Source: SKVR01 sp037441525
Lineage (GTDB): Bacteria > Bacteroidota > Bacteroidia > Bacteroidales > UBA7960
NCBI GenBank assembly: GCA_037441525.1
Contig: JBBISA010000002.1
Coordinates: 62,001 to 126,000, forward strand
Length of the DNA: 64,000 bases
Reading direction: 5' to 3'
Below are positions 56,628 to 64,000 of the stretch, one piece after another; the stretch's first letter is position 1, and each line of letters opens with the position of its first letter. The position numbers and the translations under genes were made by a program. The notes under the pieces were generated by a model, which was not told where the DNA came from, did not search any database, and saw nothing but the letters and a program-made list of their open reading frames with translations.

Positions 56628-57176
56628 GGCTTTTTTTTATGTTAATCGTTTACGACACAACAAACGAAAAATAACATCAATTGTTTAACAATTCGTATTT
56701 TTTTATTCAACAAATATACTTCGATATTAATTTCATAAAACCAAAGTTGGTGCTGAAGAAGTATGCCTTTTTCAAATTCCATTAAATCATGAAAATGTTT
56801 TATCTGAATATCTATAATCTTGCAATTAATTATAAGTATTAAGATATCAGGCTACTTATCTATTACCGTCAGTTAAAACTGACGGTAAGTAGCCATCCCC
56901 AATCCACGGCGACTTTAGTCCCATTCTTAAGAACTTTTGCAATAGCGCTGTCAAATAATGCATTGGCCCTGATTTTATGTATTTCACAGCGCACTTTTAT
57001 ATCCTTCAAATTCTCCACCGTTTACTAAAGTCAACGGCAATAGATTTAATATCTAAAATATTACTGGCAAGATTGCGGATATTCACCGAGTTTTAAAAGT
57101 AATTTACATGTCAATTAATCTATTGTTGTAATAAATACTAATTTCGTTGATAGTTTTACGGGTTTAATAACTTGCT
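56628..57176. other. Intergenic region with repeat-like inverted sequences
   Basis: About 550 bases between the receptor and DUF2721 genes contain no gene that I can support. A large hairpin (56850-56894) and a pair of inverted segments (near 56906-56919 and 57024-57038) lie in the middle. The rest is AT-rich. Confidence 0.6.
56850..56894. repeat. Large imperfect palindrome, possible REP or MITE-like element
   Basis: TACCGTCAGTT (56864-56874) pairs with AACTGACGGTA (56877-56887), and outer arms GGCTAC and GTAGCC extend it. It is not followed by a U run on either strand, so it does not look like a terminator. About 130 bases away, ACTAAAGTCAACGGC (57024-57038) is inverted with respect to CGGCGACTTTAGT (56907-56919). 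This could be a small mobile or repeated element. Confidence 0.45.
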
Positions 57177-57581
57177 ATGGAATCATTAACCCTTACCACC
57201 CCAGCCTTGCTTTTTTCGGCAATTTCGCTGATTTTACTTGCATATACCAACCGGTTTCTTACTCTTGCCCAGCTGGTCAGAAATCTACATGCCATGTACA
57301 AAAACGATCCATCGCAACTACTCTACGGGCAAATCGACAACCTTCGCAGGCGTATTTATCTCATCAAAAATATGCAGGTATACGGCGTAGCCAGTTTGCT
57401 TTTATGTGTTGTAAGTATGTTTTTGATTTATATTAAAAGTAACCTTGCAGCGGAAATAATATTCGGCCTTGGGCTGGTTGCTCTTATGGTTTCGCTGGCT
57501 ATCAGTATCTGGGAAATTGTTATCAGCGTAAAGGCTCTAAACCTACACATCAGCGATCTGGAAGCGCATAAATCAGCTTAA
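57177..57581 (+). CDS. DUF2721-family membrane protein
   Basis: This 134-residue protein has an N-terminal membrane segment (about 8-27) and two more near the C-terminus (about 69-88 and 93-115), with a basic and polar stretch in between that includes IDNLRRRIYLIKNMQVYGVAS, the signature of DUF2721. No function is known for the family. It lies 82 bases before the LiaF-like gene on the same strand. Confidence 0.85.
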   Translation: MESLTLTTPALLFSAISLILLAYTNRFLTLAQLVRNLHAMYKNDPSQLLYGQIDNLRRRIYLIKNMQVYGVASLLLCVVSMFLIYIKSNLAAEIIFGLGLVALMVSLAISIWEIVISVKALNLHISDLEAHKSA

Positions 57582-57663
57582 ATTCAATGGCTTTTGTTTT
57601 TGCTTATCAATTCCAAAATTGTCGAACATTATTTCTTTACTCTACCAACCAAATATTAAGAAT

Positions 57664-58371
57664 ATGAAATCAACAACTGACAAAAGGATTCTTTTAGGTG
57701 TAATACTCATTACTGCAGGAACAATTCTACTTTTGCGCTACCTGGATATTATACCATTTTTTTTCCCTGATTTCCTCATTTCCTGGAAATCCATATTAAT
57801 TGTTCTGGGAATAATTCTGCTAATCACAGAAAGGAATAAATCAACAGGTTTTATTTTGCTGAGCATAGGAAGTATTTTCATGGCCATGGATGTTTTTGAT
57901 AAGTCTTTCTGGGAGGTATTCCGGTTTGCTGTTCCTATTGCACTGATAATAGCCGGTATTTCGCTTTTGCTAAAAACCCAGTCATATACCAGCAGGGACA
58001 TCAATATTCCGGTTGATGATAATGCGGATGATTATATATCAGATGTAAGCATTTTCGGAGGTGGTGAAAAGAGAATCACATCGCAGCAATTTAAAGGGGG
58101 GAAAATCACCGCTATTTTTGGTGGTTCAGAAATCAATTTACGCTCTGCCAAACTTGCTCCGGGGATTAATGCCATTGAGTTATCATGCATATTTGGAGGA
58201 GTAACCATTTTTGTTCCTGAAGGTTGGCATGTAAAAAATGATGTGTCAGCTATATTTGGCGGATTCTCTGATAAACGAATGGTATTAGGACGTAAATTGG
58301 CCGACGAACAGCCTGATGCTATACTTTATATCAAAGGAACTGTAATTTTTGGTGGAGGCGAGCTTAAATAA
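57664..58371 (+). CDS. LiaF-like membrane protein
   Basis: This protein of about 235 residues has four N-terminal membrane segments (about residues 8-110, the DUF5668 kind) and a C-terminal soluble domain of short beta repeats: SIFGGGEKR, AIFGGSEINL, CIFGGVTIFVPEG, AIFGGFSDKR. That repeat is the mark of the LiaF C-terminal domain, which in Firmicutes helps sense cell-wall damage. No LiaRS-like pair is next to it, so a role in envelope stress is only a possibility. The start at 57664 (MKSTTDKR) avoids 15 unlikely residues. Confidence 0.8.
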   Translation: MKSTTDKRILLGVILITAGTILLLRYLDIIPFFFPDFLISWKSILIVLGIILLITERNKSTGFILLSIGSIFMAMDVFDKSFWEVFRFAVPIALIIAGISLLLKTQSYTSRDINIPVDDNADDYISDVSIFGGGEKRITSQQFKGGKITAIFGGSEINLRSAKLAPGINAIELSCIFGGVTIFVPEGWHVKNDVSAIFGGFSDKRMVLGRKLADEQPDAILYIKGTVIFGGGELK

Positions 58372-58413
58372 CTAATCCCACCCGAAACCAATGGTCTTTT
58401 TCATGGATTTACG

Positions 58414-58450
58414 AACCTTCCAACGAAATTCAATCTTTGGAAGGTTTTTT
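58414..58450 (+). terminator. Rho-independent terminator after the LiaF-like gene
   Basis: A 10-bp stem (AACCTTCCAA at 58414-58423 with TTGGAAGGTT at 58437-58446) is followed by a T run. Confidence 0.88.
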
Positions 58451-58522
58451 GTATTAAGCCTTTTCAATTATGATCAGTTGCATTGAAAAGTATTAGTATT
58501 TTTACCAACCAAAAGTTAAGCT

Positions 58523-60148
58523 ATGCCAAAATTATATACTATTTACCTGATATTCTGCTTTTTATTTGTTTTGTCGGGGTGTGCTACCAAAAAACTGCTT
58601 AAACACGCATCTGAGCTTGAACTTTCTGGTCGTTTCAGGCAAGCAGCCGAACTTTATTTCCAGGCCGCACTTGCAAGGCCCGGAAAACCCGAACTTATCG
58701 CCGGTTTGCAGCGTTCAGGCTTTATGTATGCTGAAGATATGCAGCAGGGTATCATTCGCTCCTACAACCAGGGCGAATACCAGAAAGTAGTTTATGATTT
58801 TATGGAGTTGGAATCATTTGCCCGAAAAGTAAAAAATGCCGGAGTTGACTTGCAAATCGACCCAGGTGTAAGAACTCTTTACCGTAATGCCCAGGATCAG
58901 TTTCTTGAAGAAAAGTACGACCAGGGGCTCCGACTGCTTAGCGAACAACGATTCAACGAAGCCCGAAATATCTTTACGGAAATTCATCGTTTGAATCCTG
59001 ATTACAAAGATACCCGTGCAAACCTTAATATTGCCACCAACGAACCTCTTTATCAAAGCGGTAACCAGCACTTTAACCAACGTAACTACATGGCCGCATG
59101 GCGCGACTGGGACAAGGTTGTGAAACAAGACCCCAATTACAAAGATACCCGTCAACGAATGTTACAAGCTCTCAATGAGCGATATAAAGAGGGAACATTG
59201 TTCCTTATGGACGAAGACTTCAATAATGCCGCATTGGCACTTGGCGATGTTTTCAAGGTAAATCCTTCTTATATGGATGTGGCCCGACTATTTATGGAAG
59301 CCCGCAATGAGCCCCTATACCGACAGGCGCTGGCATCGCTCGAGGCAAACCGCTGCCGGTCAGCCTTCTTTACTTTTAGCTCCATTCTTAATGATACCGG
59401 TGGGTCATACCGCGATAGCCATATTCTTCGCTCTCGTGCCCTGGAGTGTGCTACATTCCCTATAGCAGTTCAAACCGGACCAATGCCCGGACATCCTTCT
59501 GACGGGGCTGAATTTGAGAACATCCTGATCCAAAGTATTCTAAATAGGGAAGACCCTTTCATAAAAATACACACACTTCCATCATTGAATCCAAGATGGG
59601 GACGGACACTCACAGGAGCATCGGCAACCCTGAGTCGCGAACAATTGCGCGAACTATACGACCGACATGGCATAAAAGCAGTTTTAATAATCAATTATTT
59701 GCAATACAATCGTATTGAAGGAAGGCCAGAGAGTACTGAAAGAAACGGCTTTACAAGACAGTCATTTACAACGGAAGAAGGGCAGCTTACGTACCGCGAT
59801 AACCTCGTGAAATACACTGAAGTAAAAACATCCAACAACGTGAGCCTTAGTGTTGGTTTTCAGCTTATTGCCACACAAAATGGGCAAATTTTGCTCACAA
59901 ACCGGTTTAATCATGCCGAAGAATCAAACATTCACTATGCCTTGTTTGATGGAGAAATACGTAATCTTTATCCTGCATCGTATGTCAATAGCAATTGGGT
60001 AATTGATGAACGAAACTATTCATCATTGCAGCGGTTGCTTGTATCAGAAAAGCAGATAGTCCCCACACAAAAACTCAAAGAGTTGGTCTTTGGTAAGATT
60101 ACCGATAGGCTAAGCGATGCAATTGTGAGATACAACCCTGAACGATAA
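58523..60148 (+). CDS. TPR-like lipoprotein
   Basis: This 541-residue protein has a lipoprotein signal peptide (cysteine at residue 20, LSGC). Residues about 25-300 are helical TPR-like repeats, with repeated blocks FTEIHRLNPDYKDTRANL and WDKVVKQDPNYKDTRQRM, evidence for internal duplication. The C-terminal part (about 320-541) is of mixed alpha/beta type and contains KAVLIINYLQYNRIEG; it resembles parts of CsgG-like secreted lipoproteins, without a firm match. It precedes the LPP20-like gene by 62 bases, and the two may act together in the outer membrane. Confidence 0.65.
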   Translation: MPKLYTIYLIFCFLFVLSGCATKKLLKHASELELSGRFRQAAELYFQAALARPGKPELIAGLQRSGFMYAEDMQQGIIRSYNQGEYQKVVYDFMELESFARKVKNAGVDLQIDPGVRTLYRNAQDQFLEEKYDQGLRLLSEQRFNEARNIFTEIHRLNPDYKDTRANLNIATNEPLYQSGNQHFNQRNYMAAWRDWDKVVKQDPNYKDTRQRMLQALNERYKEGTLFLMDEDFNNAALALGDVFKVNPSYMDVARLFMEARNEPLYRQALASLEANRCRSAFFTFSSILNDTGGSYRDSHILRSRALECATFPIAVQTGPMPGHPSDGAEFENILIQSILNREDPFIKIHTLPSLNPRWGRTLTGASATLSREQLRELYDRHGIKAVLIINYLQYNRIEGRPESTERNGFTRQSFTTEEGQLTYRDNLVKYTEVKTSNNVSLSVGFQLIATQNGQILLTNRFNHAEESNIHYALFDGEIRNLYPASYVNSNWVIDERNYSSLQRLLVSEKQIVPTQKLKELVFGKITDRLSDAIVRYNPER

Positions 60149-60213
60149 TTTATTTACTGAAAACTCCCGTTGACTTTTTCAACTGAATTAACATTATATA
60201 TACAACAGAATTG

Positions 60214-61587
60214 ATGAGAACTGTTTACCTAATAATTCTGGCATTGTTGATAGTTGCAGGATGCAACACCAGTAAAAATGCCAGTCATAACAAAAAGATG
60301 CAACAAGCCCCTGCATGGGTTTCCCAAGTGCCCAACAACCCATCTTATTATCACGGGGTGGGCATGTCAGTTAAAGGAGCTAATATTGATCATCGCGAAA
60401 GGGCAAGGCAAAATGCCCTCTCGGAGTTAGCATCGGGCATTTCCGTCAATATAGATGCCACGTCTGTATTGAATCAATTCGAAATTGACAGGACCTACAG
60501 CGAATTCTTCCGTGACAATATCAGGGTATCCACCCAAAAATATCTTGAGGGATACGAACTTGTAGAAGCCTTTGAAACCGACCAGCAATACTGGGTTTAT
60601 TACAGGCTGTCGAAATTCAGGTATGAACAGGTTAAGCAGGAACGCATCAGTAGCGCTTTGGGGTTGTCCAGGTCAAAATTCGATCAGGCCAGATTGATGA
60701 TTCACCAGGGAAGAGCCTCTGATGCTATAGGATTTTTTGTTAAGTCGTTCGAAGATATTCGGGATTTTCTGGGCGAAGACCTTAAAGCAGAAATTGATGG
60801 AGAAACCGTGTCATTTCCTACGGCTATAATGGCAAATTTTCTGAGTCTCATCCACAAAATTCAATTTGATTTTCAACCTGACAAGGTTTCTGCAAAACCA
60901 GGTATCACCAACCAGTCGACTTCGCTTGAAGTAACTGTAAGGGATAAGCATGAAAGGCCGGTGGCAGGTGTACCTGTGTTTACAAGATTCTCATGGTTGC
61001 CCGGAACGCGCAATGATGCTGTAACTGATTCACGAGGTAATTTCAGGATAACAATTTCGAGACTAACCCCTGGTCGTCGCAGTGAAACAATTACCTGCCA
61101 GGTGGATTTGAAAAGGATTGCATCGGCTCATACCAGCGACATGATAATTCAAAGATTTATAAGCAACATAAACCCCGATACATGGGTATTGCCGGTCGAA
61201 ATTGTTTCTCCTCAGTTTTATCTCAGCGTTGACTCAAATCAGGGCAGAGCTTATGCCTCGCAGGTGTACAACGAAATAGCAAGACTATTGGCAATCGATG
61301 GGATTGATGTGTCAGCCAATGAGAACCTGGCCGATTTCAGACTTAGTGTGGTAATCAACTTCACCAACCCGGTGCAGGTAGGCACACGTTTTACCAACGC
61401 CTTGCAATCAAGTTTCATGGTAAGAGATAATAATGGAAGGGAACTTTTTAATCAGCGGCCTTCTGATATATCGGGGTTGGGCAATACTGCATCTGCTGCC
61501 CTGGAAGATGCGCAGCGTTCTTTGACGGGGAAAATCCGGATTTCTATTTACCCTGATATGGTAAACCAGTTATTCCCCCGAAACTAA
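60214..61587 (+). CDS. LPP20-like lipoprotein with Ig-like and CsgG-like parts
   Basis: This protein of about 457 residues has a lipoprotein signal peptide (cysteine at about residue 17, VAGC). Residues about 30-145 match the LPP20 family, recognisable from APAWVSQVPNNPSYYHGVGMS and the following RQNALSELASGISVNI. A middle beta-sandwich (about 225-300) and a C-terminal domain of about 130 residues follow. LPP20-type lipoproteins are surface or outer-membrane proteins whose role is not clear. The ATG at 60214 is preferred over the TTG just before it. It forms a unit with the preceding TPR lipoprotein. Confidence 0.72.
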   Translation: MRTVYLIILALLIVAGCNTSKNASHNKKMQQAPAWVSQVPNNPSYYHGVGMSVKGANIDHRERARQNALSELASGISVNIDATSVLNQFEIDRTYSEFFRDNIRVSTQKYLEGYELVEAFETDQQYWVYYRLSKFRYEQVKQERISSALGLSRSKFDQARLMIHQGRASDAIGFFVKSFEDIRDFLGEDLKAEIDGETVSFPTAIMANFLSLIHKIQFDFQPDKVSAKPGITNQSTSLEVTVRDKHERPVAGVPVFTRFSWLPGTRNDAVTDSRGNFRITISRLTPGRRSETITCQVDLKRIASAHTSDMIIQRFISNINPDTWVLPVEIVSPQFYLSVDSNQGRAYASQVYNEIARLLAIDGIDVSANENLADFRLSVVINFTNPVQVGTRFTNALQSSFMVRDNNGRELFNQRPSDISGLGNTASAALEDAQRSLTGKIRISIYPDMVNQLFPRN

Positions 61588-61608
61588 TAGAATTTACTAA
61601 TCTGTAAG

Positions 61609-61640
61609 TTTGTTATTTTTTATTATTACCGGTAATTTTG
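61609..61640 (+). promoter_or_regulatory. Consensus Bacteroidota promoter for bamD-rpoZ-coaBC
   Basis: TTTG is followed after 20 bases by TAATTTTG, a full match to TTTG-N19-20-TAnnTTTG. The start codon of bamD is about 147 bases downstream, leaving a long leader. Confidence 0.7.
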
Positions 61641-61787
61641 GAGTTTTTCCTGCGTTTGTGCTTTGTTGAATTATTCTAAAAAGTACAAAACATAATGATT
61701 CTATTCATGTTGGGCAACCATAAAAAGATTACTTTTGCAAATTGTTTCAAAAACAACCGTAACAACACAAAAACCAAGTTGAAATTC

Positions 61788-62615
61788 ATGTTTAAGCCGA
61801 TCAGTATCAACCCTGTGGTTTGGATAGCATTGCTGGCCTTGGCAATTGCATCATGCAGCCCTTATCAAAAATTGCTTAAAAGCGATGACGTTTACCTTAA
61901 AAGGGAAAAGGCCCTTGCATACTATGAAAAGGGTGATTATAACAAAGCTTTAACCCTTATCACAGACATAATTCCTGCATTCAGGGGTACTGCCGATGCC
62001 GAAACCCTTAATTACTATTACGCCATGGTTCATTTCAAAATGAAAGATTATGTTATGGCGGCCCATTACTTTAAAACGTTTTCACAAGGATTTCCACGCA
62101 GCCAGCACGTAGAAGAATTTCTTTTCCTGAGTGCCTACTGTAAATACCTTTTGTCGCCTCGTCCGAGTCTCGATCAGAAAGATACCCGCGATGCCATTGC
62201 TGAATTTCAGTTTTTTATCAACCGTTTTCCTAACAGTTCAAGGGTTGAAGAAGCTAACAGCTTTATTGATGAGTTAAGGTTGAAACTCGAGACTAAGGCT
62301 TTTAACACGGCGATGATGTATTTTAACCTTGGTGATTATATTGCTTCAACCCGAACTTTTAATAATGTCATTCGCGACTATCCCGATACCAAATTTCGCG
62401 AAGAGGCAATGTTTTATATTCTGCGTTCCAACTTTCATTTTGCCGAAAACAGTATTCATTTCCGTCAACTCGAGCGTTATCGCGATGTGGTGCAGGCACA
62501 CAACCGGCTTATCAACCGGTTTCCTGAAACCCGGTTTTTAGGCCAGGCCAATCGTATGCTTTCAACTGCCCAGGAAATGATAGCCCGATTGGAAACAGTA
62601 GCCCAAACACCCTAA
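61788..62615 (+). CDS. bamD: Outer-membrane assembly lipoprotein BamD
   Basis: This protein of about 275 residues is BamD, an essential part of the machine that inserts beta-barrel proteins into the outer membrane. A lipoprotein signal peptide ends at a lipobox cysteine near residue 22 (IASC). The body is five TPR-type repeats, with RFPNSSRVEEAN and DYPDTKFREEAMFYI as conserved parts. I chose the ATG at 61788 (MFKPISINPV), which gives a proper signal peptide; the longer frame from 61695 would add 31 residues. It is the first gene of the bamD-rpoZ-coaBC unit. Confidence 0.9.
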   Translation: MFKPISINPVVWIALLALAIASCSPYQKLLKSDDVYLKREKALAYYEKGDYNKALTLITDIIPAFRGTADAETLNYYYAMVHFKMKDYVMAAHYFKTFSQGFPRSQHVEEFLFLSAYCKYLLSPRPSLDQKDTRDAIAEFQFFINRFPNSSRVEEANSFIDELRLKLETKAFNTAMMYFNLGDYIASTRTFNNVIRDYPDTKFREEAMFYILRSNFHFAENSIHFRQLERYRDVVQAHNRLINRFPETRFLGQANRMLSTAQEMIARLETVAQTP

Positions 62616-62667
62616 CTATTTTTTAACCCTTGAAATCTAATCATTTTCAATAATTCTTGTTGATAAT

Positions 62668-62988
62668 ATGGAAATTAAAAAGTCAAAAACTCCTACCAAT
62701 ACCGTTACCCGCGACATAAGGCAATTTGATGCTGAAACCGGAAATGTTTATCAATCTGTTGTTATCCTGTCAAAAAGGGCAAATCAGATTTCTTTGGATA
62801 TGAAGGAAGAATTAAGTACAAAGCTTTCAGAATTTGCTTCATCAACCGATAACCTTGAAGAAGTTTTCGAAAATCGTGAGCAGATTGAAATAGCACGCCA
62901 CTATGAGCAGTTGCCAAAACCAACGTTGGTTGCCATTTCTGAGTATCTCAATGATAAGGTGTACTACCGGATACCCGAAAAAGATTAA
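62668..62988 (+). CDS. rpoZ: RNA polymerase omega subunit (RpoZ-like)
   Basis: This 106-residue protein is the Bacteroidota form of RNA polymerase omega, related to eukaryotic Rpb6. GNVYQSVVILSKRANQISLDMK is the conserved core; it is the Bacteroidota version of the omega motif. The position between bamD and coaBC matches the usual order in the phylum. The length fits the longer Bacteroidota form. Confidence 0.85.
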   Translation: MEIKKSKTPTNTVTRDIRQFDAETGNVYQSVVILSKRANQISLDMKEELSTKLSEFASSTDNLEEVFENREQIEIARHYEQLPKPTLVAISEYLNDKVYYRIPEKD

Positions 62989-63023
62989 TTCAGGGTTGTT
63001 AAACCCTATTTTCAATCGACGAT

Positions 63024-64000
63024 ATGCTTAGCGGCAGAAGGATAATATTAGGTATCAGTGGCGGAATTGCAGCCTATAAAAGCCTTTCCTTGATCCGTTT
63101 ATTTAAAAAAGCAGGGGCAGAAGTAAAGGTTGTTACCACTGAAAATGCCCTTTGGTTTGTTACCCGCGTTAGTCTTGAATCCCTTTCACAAAACAAAGTT
63201 TACGATCAGGTTTTCGGGCCCGAAAATGATTATACCACCGAACATATAAGTCTTACCGATTGGGGCGATTGTTTTGTGGTTGCCCCCGCAACCGCCAATA
63301 TTATTGGCAAACTGGCAGGTGGAATTGCCGACGATGCCCTCTCTACATCATTACTTGCGTTCAATAAAAAGATTTTTATTGCTCCTGCCATGAACGTTAA
63401 AATGTTTGATCATTTTTCTGTTCGAAGAAATATGGAATGGCTGAAAGAGAACGATATTGAAATTATTGAACCCACCGAAGGGTTCCTTGCTTGTGGTTAT
63501 GAAGGAAAAGGTAGAATGGAAGAACCGGAAGCAATCTTCGATAGAATTGATCAGTATTTTACCCGGAGCATTAGTCCGCTGGCCGGAAAAAAAATCCTGG
63601 TTACTGCCGGCCCGACACACGAAGCCCTTGATCCGGTAAGGTATATCGGGAACCATTCGACAGGGAAAATGGGATTTGCTTTGGCCCAATCCCTTGCCTG
63701 CAGGGGAGCAGAAGTTTACCTCGTGGCAGGACCGGTTGACCTCCCCAATCCAACCCAAATTAAAGAGAGGCTCGATGTGAAAAGTGCAGAAGAAATGTTC
63801 AGGGCATGCACCAAACTTTTCCCGCAAATGGACGCAGCCGTTATGACTGCTGCAGTTGCCGACTATCGCCCCGGAGTTTCACGTAAAGAAAAAATCAAAA
63901 AAGTAAGCGAAACAATAGAGATAACTCTGGTTAAAAATCCTGATATTCTTGAATCTTTGGGTAAAATGAAGAAAAAGGGGCAGATTCTTGCAGGTTTTGC
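63024..64000 (+). CDS. coaBC: CoaBC bifunctional coenzyme A biosynthesis protein (partial)
   Basis: This is a bifunctional flavoprotein of the coenzyme A pathway: phosphopantothenate--cysteine ligase (CoaB) and phosphopantothenoylcysteine decarboxylase (CoaC). The CoaC part begins at the ATG 63024 with RRIILGISGGIAAYKSL and holds APAMNVKMFDH, the flavin/substrate loop. The CoaB part starts near residue 188 with GKKILVTAGPTHEALDPVRY and continues with NHSTGKMGFALA to the window edge. About 325 residues are visible, and the C-terminal end is cut off. The ATG is 35 bases after rpoZ. Confidence 0.95.
   Translation, partial: MLSGRRIILGISGGIAAYKSLSLIRLFKKAGAEVKVVTTENALWFVTRVSLESLSQNKVYDQVFGPENDYTTEHISLTDWGDCFVVAPATANIIGKLAGGIADDALSTSLLAFNKKIFIAPAMNVKMFDHFSVRRNMEWLKENDIEIIEPTEGFLACGYEGKGRMEEPEAIFDRIDQYFTRSISPLAGKKILVTAGPTHEALDPVRYIGNHSTGKMGFALAQSLACRGAEVYLVAGPVDLPNPTQIKERLDVKSAEEMFRACTKLFPQMDAAVMTAAVADYRPGVSRKEKIKKVSETIEITLVKNPDILESLGKMKKKGQILAGF

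Noticed and set aside
1..64000. CRISPR arrays, insertion sequences, rRNA genes, prophage genes
   Set aside because: I saw no regular repeat-spacer array, transposase, integrase, rRNA or phage structural gene. The TCCACAA heptads are too short for CRISPR.

Overview
The window is a piece of a Bacteroidota chromosome, most likely from an anaerobic member of the Bacteroidales or a related order. The evidence is a type IX secretion protein (PorW/SprE) and two proteins with type IX C-terminal sorting tails, several TonB-dependent receptors, promoters of the Bacteroidota type (TTTG, about 19-20 bases, TAnnTTTG), few Shine-Dalgarno sequences, and the order bamD - rpoZ - coaBC. HydE and HydF (maturases of [FeFe]-hydrogenase), a redox-sensing Rex repressor and a sigma-54 activator point to a fermentative or anaerobic life. 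The translations made here use the standard code.

Layout. 1-7150 (minus strand): porW, a bactofilin gene and the F-type ATP synthase cluster (AtpI-like protein, atpB, atpE, atpF, atpH, start of atpA), with a terminator separating bactofilin from the ATPase genes. 7373-10844 (plus): M23 peptidase, dxr, rseP. 11031-15138 (minus): a DUF4114 lipoprotein, rtcB, and rex with an unusual terminator just upstream. 16287-20134 (minus): aspartase, hydF and hydE, without hydG. 20251-24295 (plus): a tRNA-dihydrouridine synthase, a small secreted protein, urocanase and a small lipoprotein. 24341-28123 (minus): a DUF4296 lipoprotein, rpe, and the rpsO - pnp pair. A tRNA-Met(CAT), an EamA transporter and a CobW-like GTPase follow.

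30643-37400 (minus) is a cobalamin-uptake locus. A cobalamin riboswitch precedes a DUF4465 protein and a second surface protein (both with type IX tails), a BtuB-like receptor and a BtuG-like beta-propeller lipoprotein. There is a terminator inside the operon, and two matching palindromes lie upstream of btuB.

37617-49589 is a two-component signalling locus: a PAS histidine kinase broken by an in-frame stop, a response regulator, two hybrid kinases, and a convergent sigma-54 activator. Beyond a coiled-coil lipoprotein gene lie a decayed yfiR and a decayed TonB-dependent receptor gene. A perfect Rex-type operator sits upstream of the decayed pair.

49669-56627: a DCC-family protein, ornithine aminotransferase, a radical SAM enzyme overlapping a GME-fold (DUF6873-like) protein, and a TonB receptor with a DUF2271 secreted protein. 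57177-64000 (plus): DUF2721 and LiaF-like membrane proteins, two lipoproteins (TPR-like and LPP20-like), then bamD, rpoZ and the start of coaBC.

The best candidates for something little described are the radical SAM plus GME-fold gene pair, the doubly regulated B12 locus with type IX cargo, and the short transcription unit with a strong terminator immediately upstream of rex. None of these is proven new from sequence alone.
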